Below are positions 29,318 through 38,090 of a DNA stretch of 55,798 nt, one piece after another; the first letter of the stretch is position 1, and the number at the start of each line of letters is the position of its first letter. Below the pieces are notes generated by a model. That model searched no databases. It was not told the DNA's origin and was given only the letters and a program-made list of their open reading frames with translations. Source of the stretch: a bacterium (GTDB taxonomy: Bacteria > Bacteroidota > Bacteroidia > Chitinophagales > Chitinophagaceae); contig DAHXOZ010000003.1 of the NCBI GenBank assembly GCA_027364635.1, forward strand, positions 1-55,798. The letters are read 5' to 3'. Made by a program: the position numbers and the translations under genes.

Positions 29318-30160
29318 ATGATTAAAACATTCTTTCTGGATTTTCGAACAGCCTTTACTGTAGGGATAATAATTGGAGTTACTATTGCCATCGGTTTAAT
29401 CTTCAAATATTTTACTGATAAATTTATTCGCAAGCAAGTGATGTCTAAACGTATGGACCCGACAAGTTATGTGTTTGCCAAAAAAATTATTACGGCGATA
29501 ATATATGTGATTGGATTTTCATTTGCGCTGGATCAAATACCTGAATTTAAAATTGTAGGGCATTCTCTATTGGCCGGTGCAGGTATTTTATCATTGGTTG
29601 CTGGCCTGGCTTCTCAACAAGCATTAAGCAATATAATGAGCGGCTTTTTGATTGTGTTATTTAAGCCTTTCAAAATAAATGACAGAATAACTTTTAAAGG
29701 AACTTTTACAGGTATAGTGGAAGAAATAAACCTAAGACAAGTTGTTATCAGGGATTTTGAAAATAACAGGGTGATTGTCCCAAATTCAGTAATCAGTAAT
29801 GAAGTAGTTGTTAATGCAGATTTAAATGAAACTAAAGTTTGCAAAATGATTGAAATTGGAATTGGCTACGATTCTGATATTGGTAATGCACTTAAAATCA
29901 TGGAAGAAGAGATTTCAAAACATCCATTGCACATTGATAACCGAACACCTGAGGATTTGCGAAATAATGTACCCGAGGTAATTTCAAGGGTTGTCGCTTT
30001 AGGTAATTCTTCAGTTATGCTAAAAGCGTGGGCGTATTCTGAAAATGCAGCAAATGGTTTTATAATGTATTGCGATTTACTTAGAAGTATTAAACAACGG
30101 TTTGATGAAGAAAAAATTGAAATACCTTATAATTATCAAAATATAGTTATAAAGAAATAG
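29318..30160 (+). CDS. mscS: Small-conductance mechanosensitive channel, MscS family
   Basis: This channel opens under membrane tension to release solutes. The 280 residues contain N-terminal membrane helices at about 12-30, 50-68 and the pore helix around 85-115, rich in Gly and Ala (GHSLLAGAGILSLVAGLASQ). The beta domain follows with FKPFKINDRITFKGTFTGIV and the segment VIVPNSVISNEVVVN. The mixed alpha/beta C-terminal domain ends near 275. The gene stands alone. Confidence 0.93.
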   Translation: MIKTFFLDFRTAFTVGIIIGVTIAIGLIFKYFTDKFIRKQVMSKRMDPTSYVFAKKIITAIIYVIGFSFALDQIPEFKIVGHSLLAGAGILSLVAGLASQQALSNIMSGFLIVLFKPFKINDRITFKGTFTGIVEEINLRQVVIRDFENNRVIVPNSVISNEVVVNADLNETKVCKMIEIGIGYDSDIGNALKIMEEEISKHPLHIDNRTPEDLRNNVPEVISRVVALGNSSVMLKAWAYSENAANGFIMYCDLLRSIKQRFDEEKIEIPYNYQNIVIKK

Positions 30161-30181
30161 CGGCTAAAATTGTAAGTCCTT

Positions 30182-30820
30182 TCATTTCCATTTTAATGTA
30201 TTGATAAGATGCTTCATGTCTTGCTGCAGAAAATCATTTACAGGCCGAAGGGAATCCTCATTAGGCGTAACATCAAAATATAAAGCGCCTCTTAAAAAAT
30301 GATGAGTAGTATCGGTAAGAAAAAATTGTTTTGCAGTAGCAACATTTCCTGACACTTTAAAGAAAACACCCGTAATATTATTTGGCGTATGCATCACGCT
30401 GTCTTCAATTGAATACGCTTTTACATCGTTCTTATAAGTAAGATTGTAAGAATCATCTATCATCTTATGGAAATCATTTACACCAACAGAATCGCGATAA
30501 GTTATTCCATCAGGATTTTTTACTTTATAAACGGACGTGCCGCCTATTTTTTTGTAACTGATAAATATGGTTCCGTTAAAATATGGAAATTCAATATTGA
30601 TCCAGTAAGGATTTTTTTCGCCTTCTGAAAAATAGGATGAATCCTTTGCTATCCGGGCATAAACAGGATATTCAAATGTATATGGATAACCCGGCTCATT
30701 GAAAGTTATATATTGCTTTTTAGGAAAATCTATTTTAAAATATCCTTCTTTTTTAGAAGTATAATTTGAATTGCAACTAACGATCAATAAAAGAAAAAAG
30801 AAAAAAAATATCCGCTGCAT
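30182..30820 (-). CDS. gldD: Gliding motility lipoprotein GldD
   Basis: GldD is a lipoprotein required for gliding in Flavobacterium and conserved widely in Bacteroidota, also in non-gliders. The 212 residues begin with a lipoprotein signal and lipobox (LLLIVSC), then the family-typical YFKIDFPKKQYITFNEPGYP segment and the NIEFPYFNGTIFISYK strand. It is the last gene of the mutY-ssb-gldE-gldD block, starting 29 bases after gldE, an order that is conserved in the phylum. Confidence 0.93.
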   Translation of the reverse strand: MQRIFFFFFLLLIVSCNSNYTSKKEGYFKIDFPKKQYITFNEPGYPYTFEYPVYARIAKDSSYFSEGEKNPYWINIEFPYFNGTIFISYKKIGGTSVYKVKNPDGITYRDSVGVNDFHKMIDDSYNLTYKNDVKAYSIEDSVMHTPNNITGVFFKVSGNVATAKQFFLTDTTHHFLRGALYFDVTPNEDSLRPVNDFLQQDMKHLINTLKWK

Positions 30821-30849
30821 TTGTCAATTTTCGTTCAAGATAAGATGAT

Positions 30850-32151
30850 TTATTTTTCCTGTTTTTGTTTTAATGTAAGTTTCACTTTTTCGATACGGTT
30901 TTTATTGATTTCCAAAACCGTAAAAGTATAATGTTGAGTCTCAAACTGTTCATTTACTTTTGGAAACTCTCCTGCAATTTCCAGGATCAGCCCCGCCAGC
31001 GAATCGCTTTCTCCACGCAACAAATCAAAAGTATGCGTTGGGATATTTAAAATCCTGCAAAGATCGTTGATCATCGTTTTGCCTTCAAAGACATAATTAA
31101 ATTCATCAATTTTTTTATTAACACTCTCCTCATCATCAAATTCATCCTGGATATCCCCAATTATTTCTTCCATAATATCTTCGAGGGTAATAATGCCTGA
31201 AGTACCGCCAAATTCATCAACAACCACGGCCATGTGTATACGCTTATTTCTGAAATCCTGTAAAAGATCTTCAATTAATTTTTGTTCATGCACATAAAAC
31301 ACTGATCGCATCAAGGGATGCCAGTCCATTTCTTTTTTATCCAGATGAGGCAATAAATCTTTTGTATGAAGAATACCGACGATTTCGTCAAGATTGTTTT
31401 TATAAACCGGCAATCTCGAATAAGAATATTCTTTTACTTTAATTAGCAAAGTGCTAAAAGAAACAGAAGCCTCAATGCCACTCACATCGAGGCGTGGCCG
31501 CATCGTTTGCTTTACTGTGGTGTTGCTGAATTTTCGGATCCCTTTTAAAATTTGTTTCTCTTCGCTTGAAGCTTTATTGTCAGGCAACAAATCTATAGCG
31601 TTATCAAGTTGAGATTCTTCCTGGGTATTATTTCCCGAATGAAAAATTTTTTCTATAGAGGTGTTGAAGGCTACCAGGCGCAAACTTATTTTATTAAGAA
31701 TAGTATTGAAAATATCTACGATCAGGGACGCTGTAGAAGCAAACCATATTTTGTGATGTGTAGCCCATACTTTGGGAAGTACCTCACAAAACAAAACCAA
31801 AACACCGGAGATAACTACCACTTTTATAAGGAAGTTTATAATAAAATGCAGTTCCAGCGTTTCGATCCATTGATCTAAAAGCAGGTTGGAAATTAAAATA
31901 ATACCAATGTTTACAAAACTGCTGGCAATCAGTAAAGAGGCCATGAGAACTTTTGGCTTTTCCAACAAGGTTACAATTCTTTTATACGATGGCTGCTGAC
32001 GTGTTTTAAGCATATTAATATCTTTCAACGTTAGTGAAAAGAAGGCCATTTCGGATCCTGAAAAAAGAAAAGATAAAACGAAAAGTACCAGTAATATGAA
32101 AAACAGGATTGCTGTAGCAGATGTAGGTGTAATGGCTATAATTGTGAGCAA
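30850..32151 (-). CDS. gldE: Gliding motility-associated protein GldE (CorC/HlyC-type, DUF21-CBS)
   Basis: GldE is an integral membrane protein related to CorC-type transporters. The 433 residues contain a DUF21 domain with several membrane helices (about 10-190), a CBS-domain pair (about 215-335, with VKEYSYSRLPVYKNNLDEIVG and GGTSGIITLEDIMEEIIGDI) and a C-terminal CorC_HlyC domain (about 350-430). It sits between ssb and gldD, as in other Bacteroidota, which supports the gene name over a generic hemolysin label. Confidence 0.93.
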   Translation of the reverse strand: MLTIIAITPTSATAILFFILLVLFVLSFLFSGSEMAFFSLTLKDINMLKTRQQPSYKRIVTLLEKPKVLMASLLIASSFVNIGIILISNLLLDQWIETLELHFIINFLIKVVVISGVLVLFCEVLPKVWATHHKIWFASTASLIVDIFNTILNKISLRLVAFNTSIEKIFHSGNNTQEESQLDNAIDLLPDNKASSEEKQILKGIRKFSNTTVKQTMRPRLDVSGIEASVSFSTLLIKVKEYSYSRLPVYKNNLDEIVGILHTKDLLPHLDKKEMDWHPLMRSVFYVHEQKLIEDLLQDFRNKRIHMAVVVDEFGGTSGIITLEDIMEEIIGDIQDEFDDEESVNKKIDEFNYVFEGKTMINDLCRILNIPTHTFDLLRGESDSLAGLILEIAGEFPKVNEQFETQHYTFTVLEINKNRIEKVKLTLKQKQEK

Positions 32152-32225
32152 TTGATAACTATTTGGTGACCAAAATATAATCTAAAATAAGATTTAATTA
32201 AAAATAGGTAGCTCTTCTGAGTACC

Positions 32226-32642
32226 TTACGAATTTTTTTCTTTATCCTCGTCCTCAATTGTATTTTCGTGATTTTCCATGGGTTCGTGTGTTTCTTCAGG
32301 GTGCATGTCTGAACGTTTGTCGAGCATAATAAGGTTATCAGCAATAATTTCTGTGATTGCTTTTTTATTATGATCCTTATCTTCCCAATACCTTGTTTTT
32401 AAACGACCTTCAATGTAAACCAGGCTACTTTTATGTAAATATTTTTGTGCCAATTCCGCAAGTCCGCGCCAGAGCACAATATTATGCCATTCGGTTTGAG
32501 AAACTAATTTTCCGTTTTTGTCTTTATAGGTTTCCGTGGTGGCTAATGGAAATTTTGATACAGGGATGTTTCCTTCAAGATATTGGATGTCAGGATCTTT
32601 ACCAAGGTTTCCAATTAGCATCACTTTATTGACTCCACGCAT
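32226..32642 (-). CDS. ssb: Single-stranded DNA-binding protein
   Basis: The 138-residue protein has the OB-fold of bacterial SSB: NKVMLIGNLGKDPDIQYLEG at the N-terminus, TEWHNIVLWRGLAELAQKYL in the middle, and VYIEGRLKTRYWEDKDHNKK. The C-terminus is acidic (ENTIEDEDKEKNS) but lacks the canonical DDIPF tip that recruits partner proteins. It may be a second SSB of the genome, or Bacteroidota may use another tip here. It lies between mutY and gldE. Confidence 0.93.
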   Translation of the reverse strand: MRGVNKVMLIGNLGKDPDIQYLEGNIPVSKFPLATTETYKDKNGKLVSQTEWHNIVLWRGLAELAQKYLHKSSLVYIEGRLKTRYWEDKDHNKKAITEIIADNLIMLDKRSDMHPEETHEPMENHENTIEDEDKEKNS

Positions 32643-32673
32643 AAAACTTTTTTTCTTCTTTAAATAACCAAAT

Positions 32674-33744
32674 TCAATTTAAAGATACATTTTTATCTGC
32701 TAAATAGGATGCTATTAATTTTGGAAAAGGGAGGGTTTTAATCTGCTGGTGGTTCACCTGGAAGTATTCATGAATGCTTAATGGTTTTTTTAATTCAATA
32801 TGAATAAACCTGCCAGTAATAAGCTGGTGAGTAAGCTTTTGGGAAATTTTTGGTGAAATATATTTTATTGTAAAATCTGCCTGGTTTAAAATTTTCTTAA
32901 TTTCTTTGTTTACTGTAAGTTTAGTTTCATCAAGCCCAACTTTTGTTTCAATTAAGGTGAATTCATATAGATTTTGCCAGATATCTTTCCCTGTTCTTTT
33001 ACGCACGTAAATTTGGTGGTCATATTCAACGACGAGGTAATTAAAAAACCTTTCTTTTTGGCTGATCTTTTTTGTATTTACAGGCAAAGCAGTCACTTTG
33101 TTTTTCAATAAGGCAACACATTTTTTTTGAAGAGGGCACAGCAAACACAAAGGCGCAGCTGGCTTGCAAATTATTGCTCCAAAATCCATTAATGCCTGAT
33201 TGTATTTTCCGGGGGCCTTTTTATTGAGAAGCGATTGTGCAAGTCTGCTGTAAAATTTTTTACCTTCCGTAGTATTTATCGGAATTTCTTTCCCGAAAAA
33301 CCTTGATAATACCCGAAAAACATTACCATCTAAAACAGCAAAAGGCTGATTGAAAGCAAATGAAGCAATTGCTGATGCAGTATACGTTCCAATACCTTTT
33401 AAAGTGAGAATATCCTCATATTTATCAGGAAACCTTCCATTTAATTCCTCATTAATAAATTTAGCGGTTGCTAATAAATTTTTGCATCTTGAATAATATC
33501 CAAGACCTTCCCATAATTTGTAAACTTCATTTTCGGAAGCACCTGAAAGGGTTTTTATATCGGGAAATGCTGCAATAAAACGATTGTAATATTCCATTCC
33601 CTGTTGCACTCTTGTTTGTTGCAAAATAATTTCACTTATCCAAATCCTGTATGGGTCGCTTTCTCCTTTCCAGGGCATTTGCCTGTTATTTTCAGTTTCA
33701 TTCCATTCCAGAAGAGTGTTAGAAAAGAAATTTGTGTTTTGCAT
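32674..33744 (-). CDS. mutY: A/G-specific adenine glycosylase MutY
   Basis: MutY removes adenine mispaired with 8-oxoguanine. The 356 residues include the HhH-GPD domain with WISEIILQQTRVQQGMEYY, the helix-hairpin-helix LKGIGTYTASAIASFAF and the catalytic Asp in AVLDGNVFRVLSR. The [4Fe-4S] cluster cysteines are in GAIICKPAAPLCLLCPLQKKC. A C-terminal NUDIX-like domain (about 225-350) recognises 8-oxoG. First gene of the mutY-ssb-gldE-gldD block. Confidence 0.95.
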   Translation of the reverse strand: MQNTNFFSNTLLEWNETENNRQMPWKGESDPYRIWISEIILQQTRVQQGMEYYNRFIAAFPDIKTLSGASENEVYKLWEGLGYYSRCKNLLATAKFINEELNGRFPDKYEDILTLKGIGTYTASAIASFAFNQPFAVLDGNVFRVLSRFFGKEIPINTTEGKKFYSRLAQSLLNKKAPGKYNQALMDFGAIICKPAAPLCLLCPLQKKCVALLKNKVTALPVNTKKISQKERFFNYLVVEYDHQIYVRKRTGKDIWQNLYEFTLIETKVGLDETKLTVNKEIKKILNQADFTIKYISPKISQKLTHQLITGRFIHIELKKPLSIHEYFQVNHQQIKTLPFPKLIASYLADKNVSLN

Positions 33745-33823
33745 ATAAAGCGAAATAACAAATATTTTAATTGATTTTAATCAAAGAAAACCGGAATTTG
33801 AAGTAAAATAAAAAAAAAATAAA

Positions 33824-33873
33824 TACACAAAAGATGTTATAGCAGGTTATTACACAAAAGATCGCTAAATTTG
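33824..33873 (+). promoter_or_regulatory. HU gene promoter region with 12-bp direct repeat
   Basis: TACACAAAAGAT occurs twice (33824-33835 and 33851-33862), 27 bases apart, and is followed directly by TAAATTTG (33866-33873), a -7 box. The second copy lies in the promoter spacer. This could be a regulator binding site. The leader to the ATG at 33939 would be about 60 bases. Confidence 0.45.
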
Positions 33874-33938
33874 TCATACCTGGTTGAAACATCTTTAGAG
33901 CACATTTTAATTTTCATCTAACTAAAAAAGAGTTTAAA

Positions 33939-34226
33939 ATGAGAAAAGCAGATTTAATTAACCGGATTTCGGAAAATACGGGAATCGCAAAAGTAGACGT
34001 TCTCGTAACACTTGAAAATTTATTTAAGGAAGTAAAGAAATCACTTGGTGAGGGTGAAAATATTTACATCAGGGGTTTTGGTAGCTTCATAACGAAAAAA
34101 AGAGCTGCCAAGATAGGTCGCAATATTAAAAAAAATACAGCAGTAGAGATTCCTGAACATTACATTCCGGCCTTCAAACCTTCCAAGGAATTTGTTGAGC
34201 AAATTAAAGAAAAGAACCTTCCCTAA
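33939..34226 (+). CDS. HU/IHF family DNA-binding protein
   Basis: A nucleoid protein of 95 residues that bends DNA as a dimer. It has the two N-terminal helices (KADLINRISENTGIAKVDVL), the signature GENIYIRGFGSFITKKRAAK and the beta-arm with the intercalating Pro region (AVEIPEHYIPAFKPSKEF). The sequence is closer to IHF-type than to typical HU. Followed by the TPR gene 52 bases downstream on the same strand. Confidence 0.94.
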   Translation: MRKADLINRISENTGIAKVDVLVTLENLFKEVKKSLGEGENIYIRGFGSFITKKRAAKIGRNIKKNTAVEIPEHYIPAFKPSKEFVEQIKEKNLP

Positions 34227-34278
34227 AAGATAGTAATGCATTAACTTTGCAGCCTGATAAAAAATCCAGATTTAGATT

Positions 34279-35133
34279 TTGAACAAAAGAATCATTTTAG
34301 CAGGAGCAGGTGTTGTTTTGGTATTCGTACTTTTTTTCTTTGGAAAAACAGCAACTTCAAAGAAGGAAATGCCATTAATGGCCAAGGCTGAAACTCCACA
34401 ATTTAATTTTAAAGATACCCTTAGTGCCGATAAGCAACAATTATCTGCCAGTCAATTACTGTATGTTACCAAGATAGAAAACGATATCAGCAGGGGCGAT
34501 CTTAAGCACCAGGGTGTAAATCAGTATACAGACCTTGCTAATTTTTGGAAAGACACTGCAGGAAAATTTATTCCTTATGCTTATTATTTGAGTGAAGCTG
34601 CCAAGTTGGATAATTCAGAAAAAAAACTCACCTTTGCAGCCCGATTGATTTTAGAGAACATGAAAAGGGAGGATAACCCGGCTCAGAAAGTATGGGAAGC
34701 GCAAACAGCAGCCTCACTTTTTGAACAGGCACTAAAGCTGAATCCGGATAATGATGACTTAAAAGTCGGATTGGGAAGTTGTTACGTTTACGGAGAAGGA
34801 ATGATTGGTAATCCTGAGCAGACAATGAAAGGAATACAACAATTGCTCCAGGTAGTGAATAAGGATTCCAACAACATGCAGGCGCAGTTGGTTTTAGGAA
34901 TTGGGGGGGTTATATCAAACCAATACGACAAAGCTATTGAAAGGTTAAAAAAGGTAGTGAGTTTTGACCCACAAAATCTTGAAGCAGTTTCCTGGCTTGC
35001 CGATGCTTATGCCGCAGCAGGCGATAAGCAAAATGCGATAAAATGGTATGAGCAAAGTGAGCATTTGGTAAATAATCCGGCGTTTACTAAAGAAATTGAC
35101 GCGCGAATAAAAATTTTGAAAGAAAACCAGTAA
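34279..35133 (+). CDS. Membrane-anchored TPR protein
   Basis: The 284-residue protein has one N-terminal membrane anchor (IILAGAGVVLVFVLFFFG) and TPR-like helical pairs from about residue 130 to 280, for example AASLFEQALKLNPDNDDLKV, YDKAIERLKKVVSFDPQNLE and KQNAIKWYEQSEHLVNNPA. TPR domains mediate protein interactions. The start is TTG (34279), giving MNKRIIL; the ORF has no closer ATG in front of the anchor. It lies between HU and the bS22-like peptide and rng, which hints at co-transcription but gives no specific function. Confidence 0.88.
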   Translation: MNKRIILAGAGVVLVFVLFFFGKTATSKKEMPLMAKAETPQFNFKDTLSADKQQLSASQLLYVTKIENDISRGDLKHQGVNQYTDLANFWKDTAGKFIPYAYYLSEAAKLDNSEKKLTFAARLILENMKREDNPAQKVWEAQTAASLFEQALKLNPDNDDLKVGLGSCYVYGEGMIGNPEQTMKGIQQLLQVVNKDSNNMQAQLVLGIGGVISNQYDKAIERLKKVVSFDPQNLEAVSWLADAYAAAGDKQNAIKWYEQSEHLVNNPAFTKEIDARIKILKENQ

Positions 35134-35208
35134 TTGTTAGCAGAGTAACAATGGCAAATAAAAAAATTATTATTTGCCTTTTATTATAAATTATTAAAAA
35201 AACTATTT

Positions 35209-35298
35209 ATGCCTTGCGGTAAAAAAAGAAAACGCCATAAGATCGCTACTCATAAGCGTAAAAAGCGTTTAAGAAAGAATCGTCATAAGAAGAGGTAA
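35209..35298 (+). CDS. bS22-like ribosomal peptide (AURKAIP1/COX24 family), 29 residues
   Basis: A tiny very basic protein of 29 residues that starts MPCGKKRKRHKIATHKRKKR and ends in a further run of Arg/Lys. This is the pattern of the AURKAIP1/COX24 (mitochondrial mS38) family, whose bacterial members are described as the small-subunit protein bS22. Over half of the residues are Lys, Arg or His. In Bacteroidota the gene is commonly found just upstream of the RNase E/G gene, as here. It is too short for most gene finders. Family assignment is from pattern recall; coding status is very likely. Confidence 0.88.
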   Translation: MPCGKKRKRHKIATHKRKKRLRKNRHKKR

Positions 35299-35324
35299 TT
35301 ATTTACTTACTTTTACTTTCGCAC

Positions 35325-35345
35325 GCCGGTATATCCGGCTTTATC
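35325..35345 (+). terminator. Weak terminator-like hairpin between the bS22-like gene and rng
   Basis: GCCGG-TATAT-CCGGC is followed by TTTATCCTTTT. The stem is short and the U-run is interrupted, so it may be a partial terminator or a transcript-processing signal ahead of rng, whose product could act on its own leader. Confidence 0.4.
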
Positions 35346-35390
35346 CTTTTCCTTCTGTTTTGTTTAAGAACTGATTAAAGAATTTAAAGT

Positions 35391-36944
35391 TTGAATAAGG
35401 AACTTATTATAAATGCTGCCCCACAGGCAGTTGAAATAGCCTTACTTGAGGATAAAAAGCTCGTGGAAATGCACAATGAAAATGCAAATTCAAGCTTTGG
35501 CGTTGGTGATTTGTATTTAGGGAAAGTAAAAAAATTGATTCCGGGACTTAATGCTGCTTTTATTGATGTAGGTTTTGAAAAAGATGCTTTTTTACATTAT
35601 TCTGATCTAAGTCCATATATCCGTTCTATTTTAAAATTTACCAAATTGGCAATGAATGATAATTCGCCATTAGGAATCAATTTTGAAAATTTCCAGGTAG
35701 AACCGGAAATTGTAAAGACGGGAAAAATTGCAGAGGTGCTAAGCGGTAAACCTAATATCCTGGTACAAATATTAAAAGAGCCTATCGCAGCTAAAGGCCC
35801 ACGCCTCAGTTGTGAAATTTCATTGCCGGGCCGCTATGTAGTTCTTACTCCTTTCAATGATATTATTGCTGTTTCCAGGAAGATCCATTCTTCTGATGAA
35901 AGAAAAAGATTGCAAAAAATTATTGAAGCCGTAAAACCCAAAAACTTTGGAGTAATTGTGCGTACAGCAGCTGAAGGCAAACCTGCCAGCGAACTTCATG
36001 AAGACCTCATCGGACTTACCAATACCTGGAACAATATTCAGAATAACTTAAAAAATGCTGTTCCTCCTACAAAGATTCTGGCCGAAGAAGGGAAAACCAA
36101 TAGTATCCTTCGCGATCTTCTTACTGAGGATTTTAATAAGATTGTTGTTAATGATAGAAATATTTTTAACGAAACCAAATCTTATCTCCAGCGCATTGCG
36201 CCGGATAGAATTGACATACTTTCTTTTCATAGTAATGGTTCACCCATTTTTGATGCATATGGTGTTACCCGCCAGGTAAAAGCCTCTTTTGGCAAAACCG
36301 TTAACCTGCCAAGTGGAGCTTACCTGATTATTGAACATACCGAAGCCCTGCATGTAATAGATGTAAACAGCGGCTACAAAAGCGTAGGCAATAACCAGGA
36401 ACAAAATGCCCTGGAAACCAACCTGGAAGCGGCCGCAGAAATTGCAAGGCAATTGCGATTAAGAGATATAGGCGGAATTATCGTGGTTGATTTCATTGAT
36501 ATGAAACTTCCTGAAAACAAAAAGAAGCTTGCTGAACAAATGGATTTGTTCATGCGCACAGACAGGGCAAAGCATGCCGTACTGCCTATAAGTAAATTTG
36601 GTCTCATGCAAATAACCAGGCAACGCATGAAGCCCGAAACTAATATCAACACAATGGAGTTGTGCCCAAGTTGCGGTGGCACCGGAAAAGTTTCGTCTAC
36701 CTTGGTACTTGAAGATGAAATAGAAAAGAATCTCAGTTATTTAATAATGCAAAAACATAAAGGACTGACTATTGAAGTGCATCCTATTATGTATGCGTAT
36801 CTAACCAAAGGCTTTCCTTCCAGGAGAATGAAATGGAGCCTGAAATTTAAAGAAAAAATCAAGGTGCGCTCCAACACAAATTATCACCTTACTGAATTTC
36901 ATTTTTTTGACAAGAGTAATGAAGAAATAAAATTACAATTGTAA
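35391..36944 (+). CDS. rng: Ribonuclease E/G family protein
   Basis: This endoribonuclease takes part in rRNA maturation and mRNA decay. The 517 residues begin MNKELIINAAPQAVEIALLE, the usual RNase G N-terminus, from a TTG start. An S1 RNA-binding domain (about 37-125), the 5'-sensor and RNase H-like regions, and catalytic Asp residues in ALHVIDVNSG and GGIIVVDFIDM are visible. The zinc-link is CPSCGGTG. The length is that of RNase G, lacking the C-terminal scaffold of RNase E. Confidence 0.95.
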   Translation: MNKELIINAAPQAVEIALLEDKKLVEMHNENANSSFGVGDLYLGKVKKLIPGLNAAFIDVGFEKDAFLHYSDLSPYIRSILKFTKLAMNDNSPLGINFENFQVEPEIVKTGKIAEVLSGKPNILVQILKEPIAAKGPRLSCEISLPGRYVVLTPFNDIIAVSRKIHSSDERKRLQKIIEAVKPKNFGVIVRTAAEGKPASELHEDLIGLTNTWNNIQNNLKNAVPPTKILAEEGKTNSILRDLLTEDFNKIVVNDRNIFNETKSYLQRIAPDRIDILSFHSNGSPIFDAYGVTRQVKASFGKTVNLPSGAYLIIEHTEALHVIDVNSGYKSVGNNQEQNALETNLEAAAEIARQLRLRDIGGIIVVDFIDMKLPENKKKLAEQMDLFMRTDRAKHAVLPISKFGLMQITRQRMKPETNINTMELCPSCGGTGKVSSTLVLEDEIEKNLSYLIMQKHKGLTIEVHPIMYAYLTKGFPSRRMKWSLKFKEKIKVRSNTNYHLTEFHFFDKSNEEIKLQL

Positions 36945-36980
36945 TATTCAACTCTTTTGTATTTTCTATCCCATATTTAC

Positions 36981-37012
36981 TTTGCCCGTTAATATTTGAG
37001 TCGTTAGTTTTG
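36981..37012 (+). promoter_or_regulatory. Promoter TTTG-N20-TAGTTTTG
   Basis: TTTG at 36981-36984 and TAGTTTTG at 37005-37012 are 20 bases apart, a full match to the Bacteroidota promoter. It serves the aldo-keto reductase gene with a leader of about 40 bases. Confidence 0.7.
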
Positions 37013-37056
37013 TACAAAACGGATTCCTCATTTTATCACATTATTAAGTAAAAATT

Positions 37057-38055
37057 ATGGCTTATCAAGCAGATGTAAACAGGTATGAAAGAATGAATTA
37101 TCGCCGTTGCGGAAACAGTGGCATAAAGTTGCCTTTAATTTCACTCGGCCTTTGGCACAACTTTGGCGAAATTGATGATTATGAAAATTGTCGTTCTATT
37201 CTGCATACTGCCTTTGATAATGGTATTACTCATTTTGATTTAGCCAACAATTATGGCCCTCCTCCTGGAGCTGCAGAATCAACGTTTGGCAAAATTTTTA
37301 AGCAGGATTTTAAACACTATCGTGATGAATTAATTGTTTCTTCAAAAGCTGGTTACCATATGTGGGAGGGCCCATACGGCGATTGGGGCTCCAAAAAATA
37401 TTTGGTGGCCAGCCTCGACCAAAGCCTGCAAAGAATGGGGCTCGAATATGTAGATATTTTTTACCATCATCGCCCGGATCCGGAAACGCCTTTGGAAGAA
37501 ACAATGACCACACTTGACCTGATTGTTCGCCAGGGAAAGGCTTTATATGTTGGAATTTCAAGTTATCAACCTCATGAAGCAAAAAAAGCAATTGACATGT
37601 TGCGGCAAATGGGAACTCCCTGCCTGATTGTTCAGCCACGATATTCTATGTTAGATCGTTGGGTTGAGGATGGATTATTGGATGTTTTGGAAAAAGAAAA
37701 AGTGGGTTGCATTACCTTCTCGTCGCTTGCACAAGGATTGCTTACCAATAAATACCTTAAAGGAATTCCTGAAGATTCGAGGGTAGGTAGACATCTTGAA
37801 AATGGTGCAATTACAGAATCACAAATAACCGGGGAAACAGTCAATAAAGTAAAACAACTAAACGAATTGGCTGCGGCCAGGAATCAAACCCTCGCACAAA
37901 TGGCGCTGGCCTGGGTTTTAAAGGATGAAAGGATAACTTCTGTAATTTTAGGGGCAAGCAAAGCCAAGCAGGTAACAGAAGGGATTGAAGCAACGAAAAA
38001 TGTAAAATTTAGCAAAGAAGAACTTGACAAAATAGAATTTATTCTGAGGCAATAA
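37057..38055 (+). CDS. Aldo-keto reductase, YghZ/MgrA-like
   Basis: This is an NADPH-dependent carbonyl reductase of 332 residues. The TIM-barrel motifs are THFDLANNYGPPPGAAE (with catalytic Asp and Tyr), VSSKAGYHMWEGPYGDWGS, DIFYHHRPDPETPLEE (catalytic His), and the C-terminal cofactor segment VILGASKAKQVTEG. The sequence resembles E. coli YghZ, which reduces L-glyceraldehyde 3-phosphate and methylglyoxal. Substrate here is inferred only by similarity. Confidence 0.93.
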   Translation: MAYQADVNRYERMNYRRCGNSGIKLPLISLGLWHNFGEIDDYENCRSILHTAFDNGITHFDLANNYGPPPGAAESTFGKIFKQDFKHYRDELIVSSKAGYHMWEGPYGDWGSKKYLVASLDQSLQRMGLEYVDIFYHHRPDPETPLEETMTTLDLIVRQGKALYVGISSYQPHEAKKAIDMLRQMGTPCLIVQPRYSMLDRWVEDGLLDVLEKEKVGCITFSSLAQGLLTNKYLKGIPEDSRVGRHLENGAITESQITGETVNKVKQLNELAAARNQTLAQMALAWVLKDERITSVILGASKAKQVTEGIEATKNVKFSKEELDKIEFILRQ

Positions 38056-38090
38056 TTGCGTATGTTCTTTACTGTTATAAAATAAAATTA

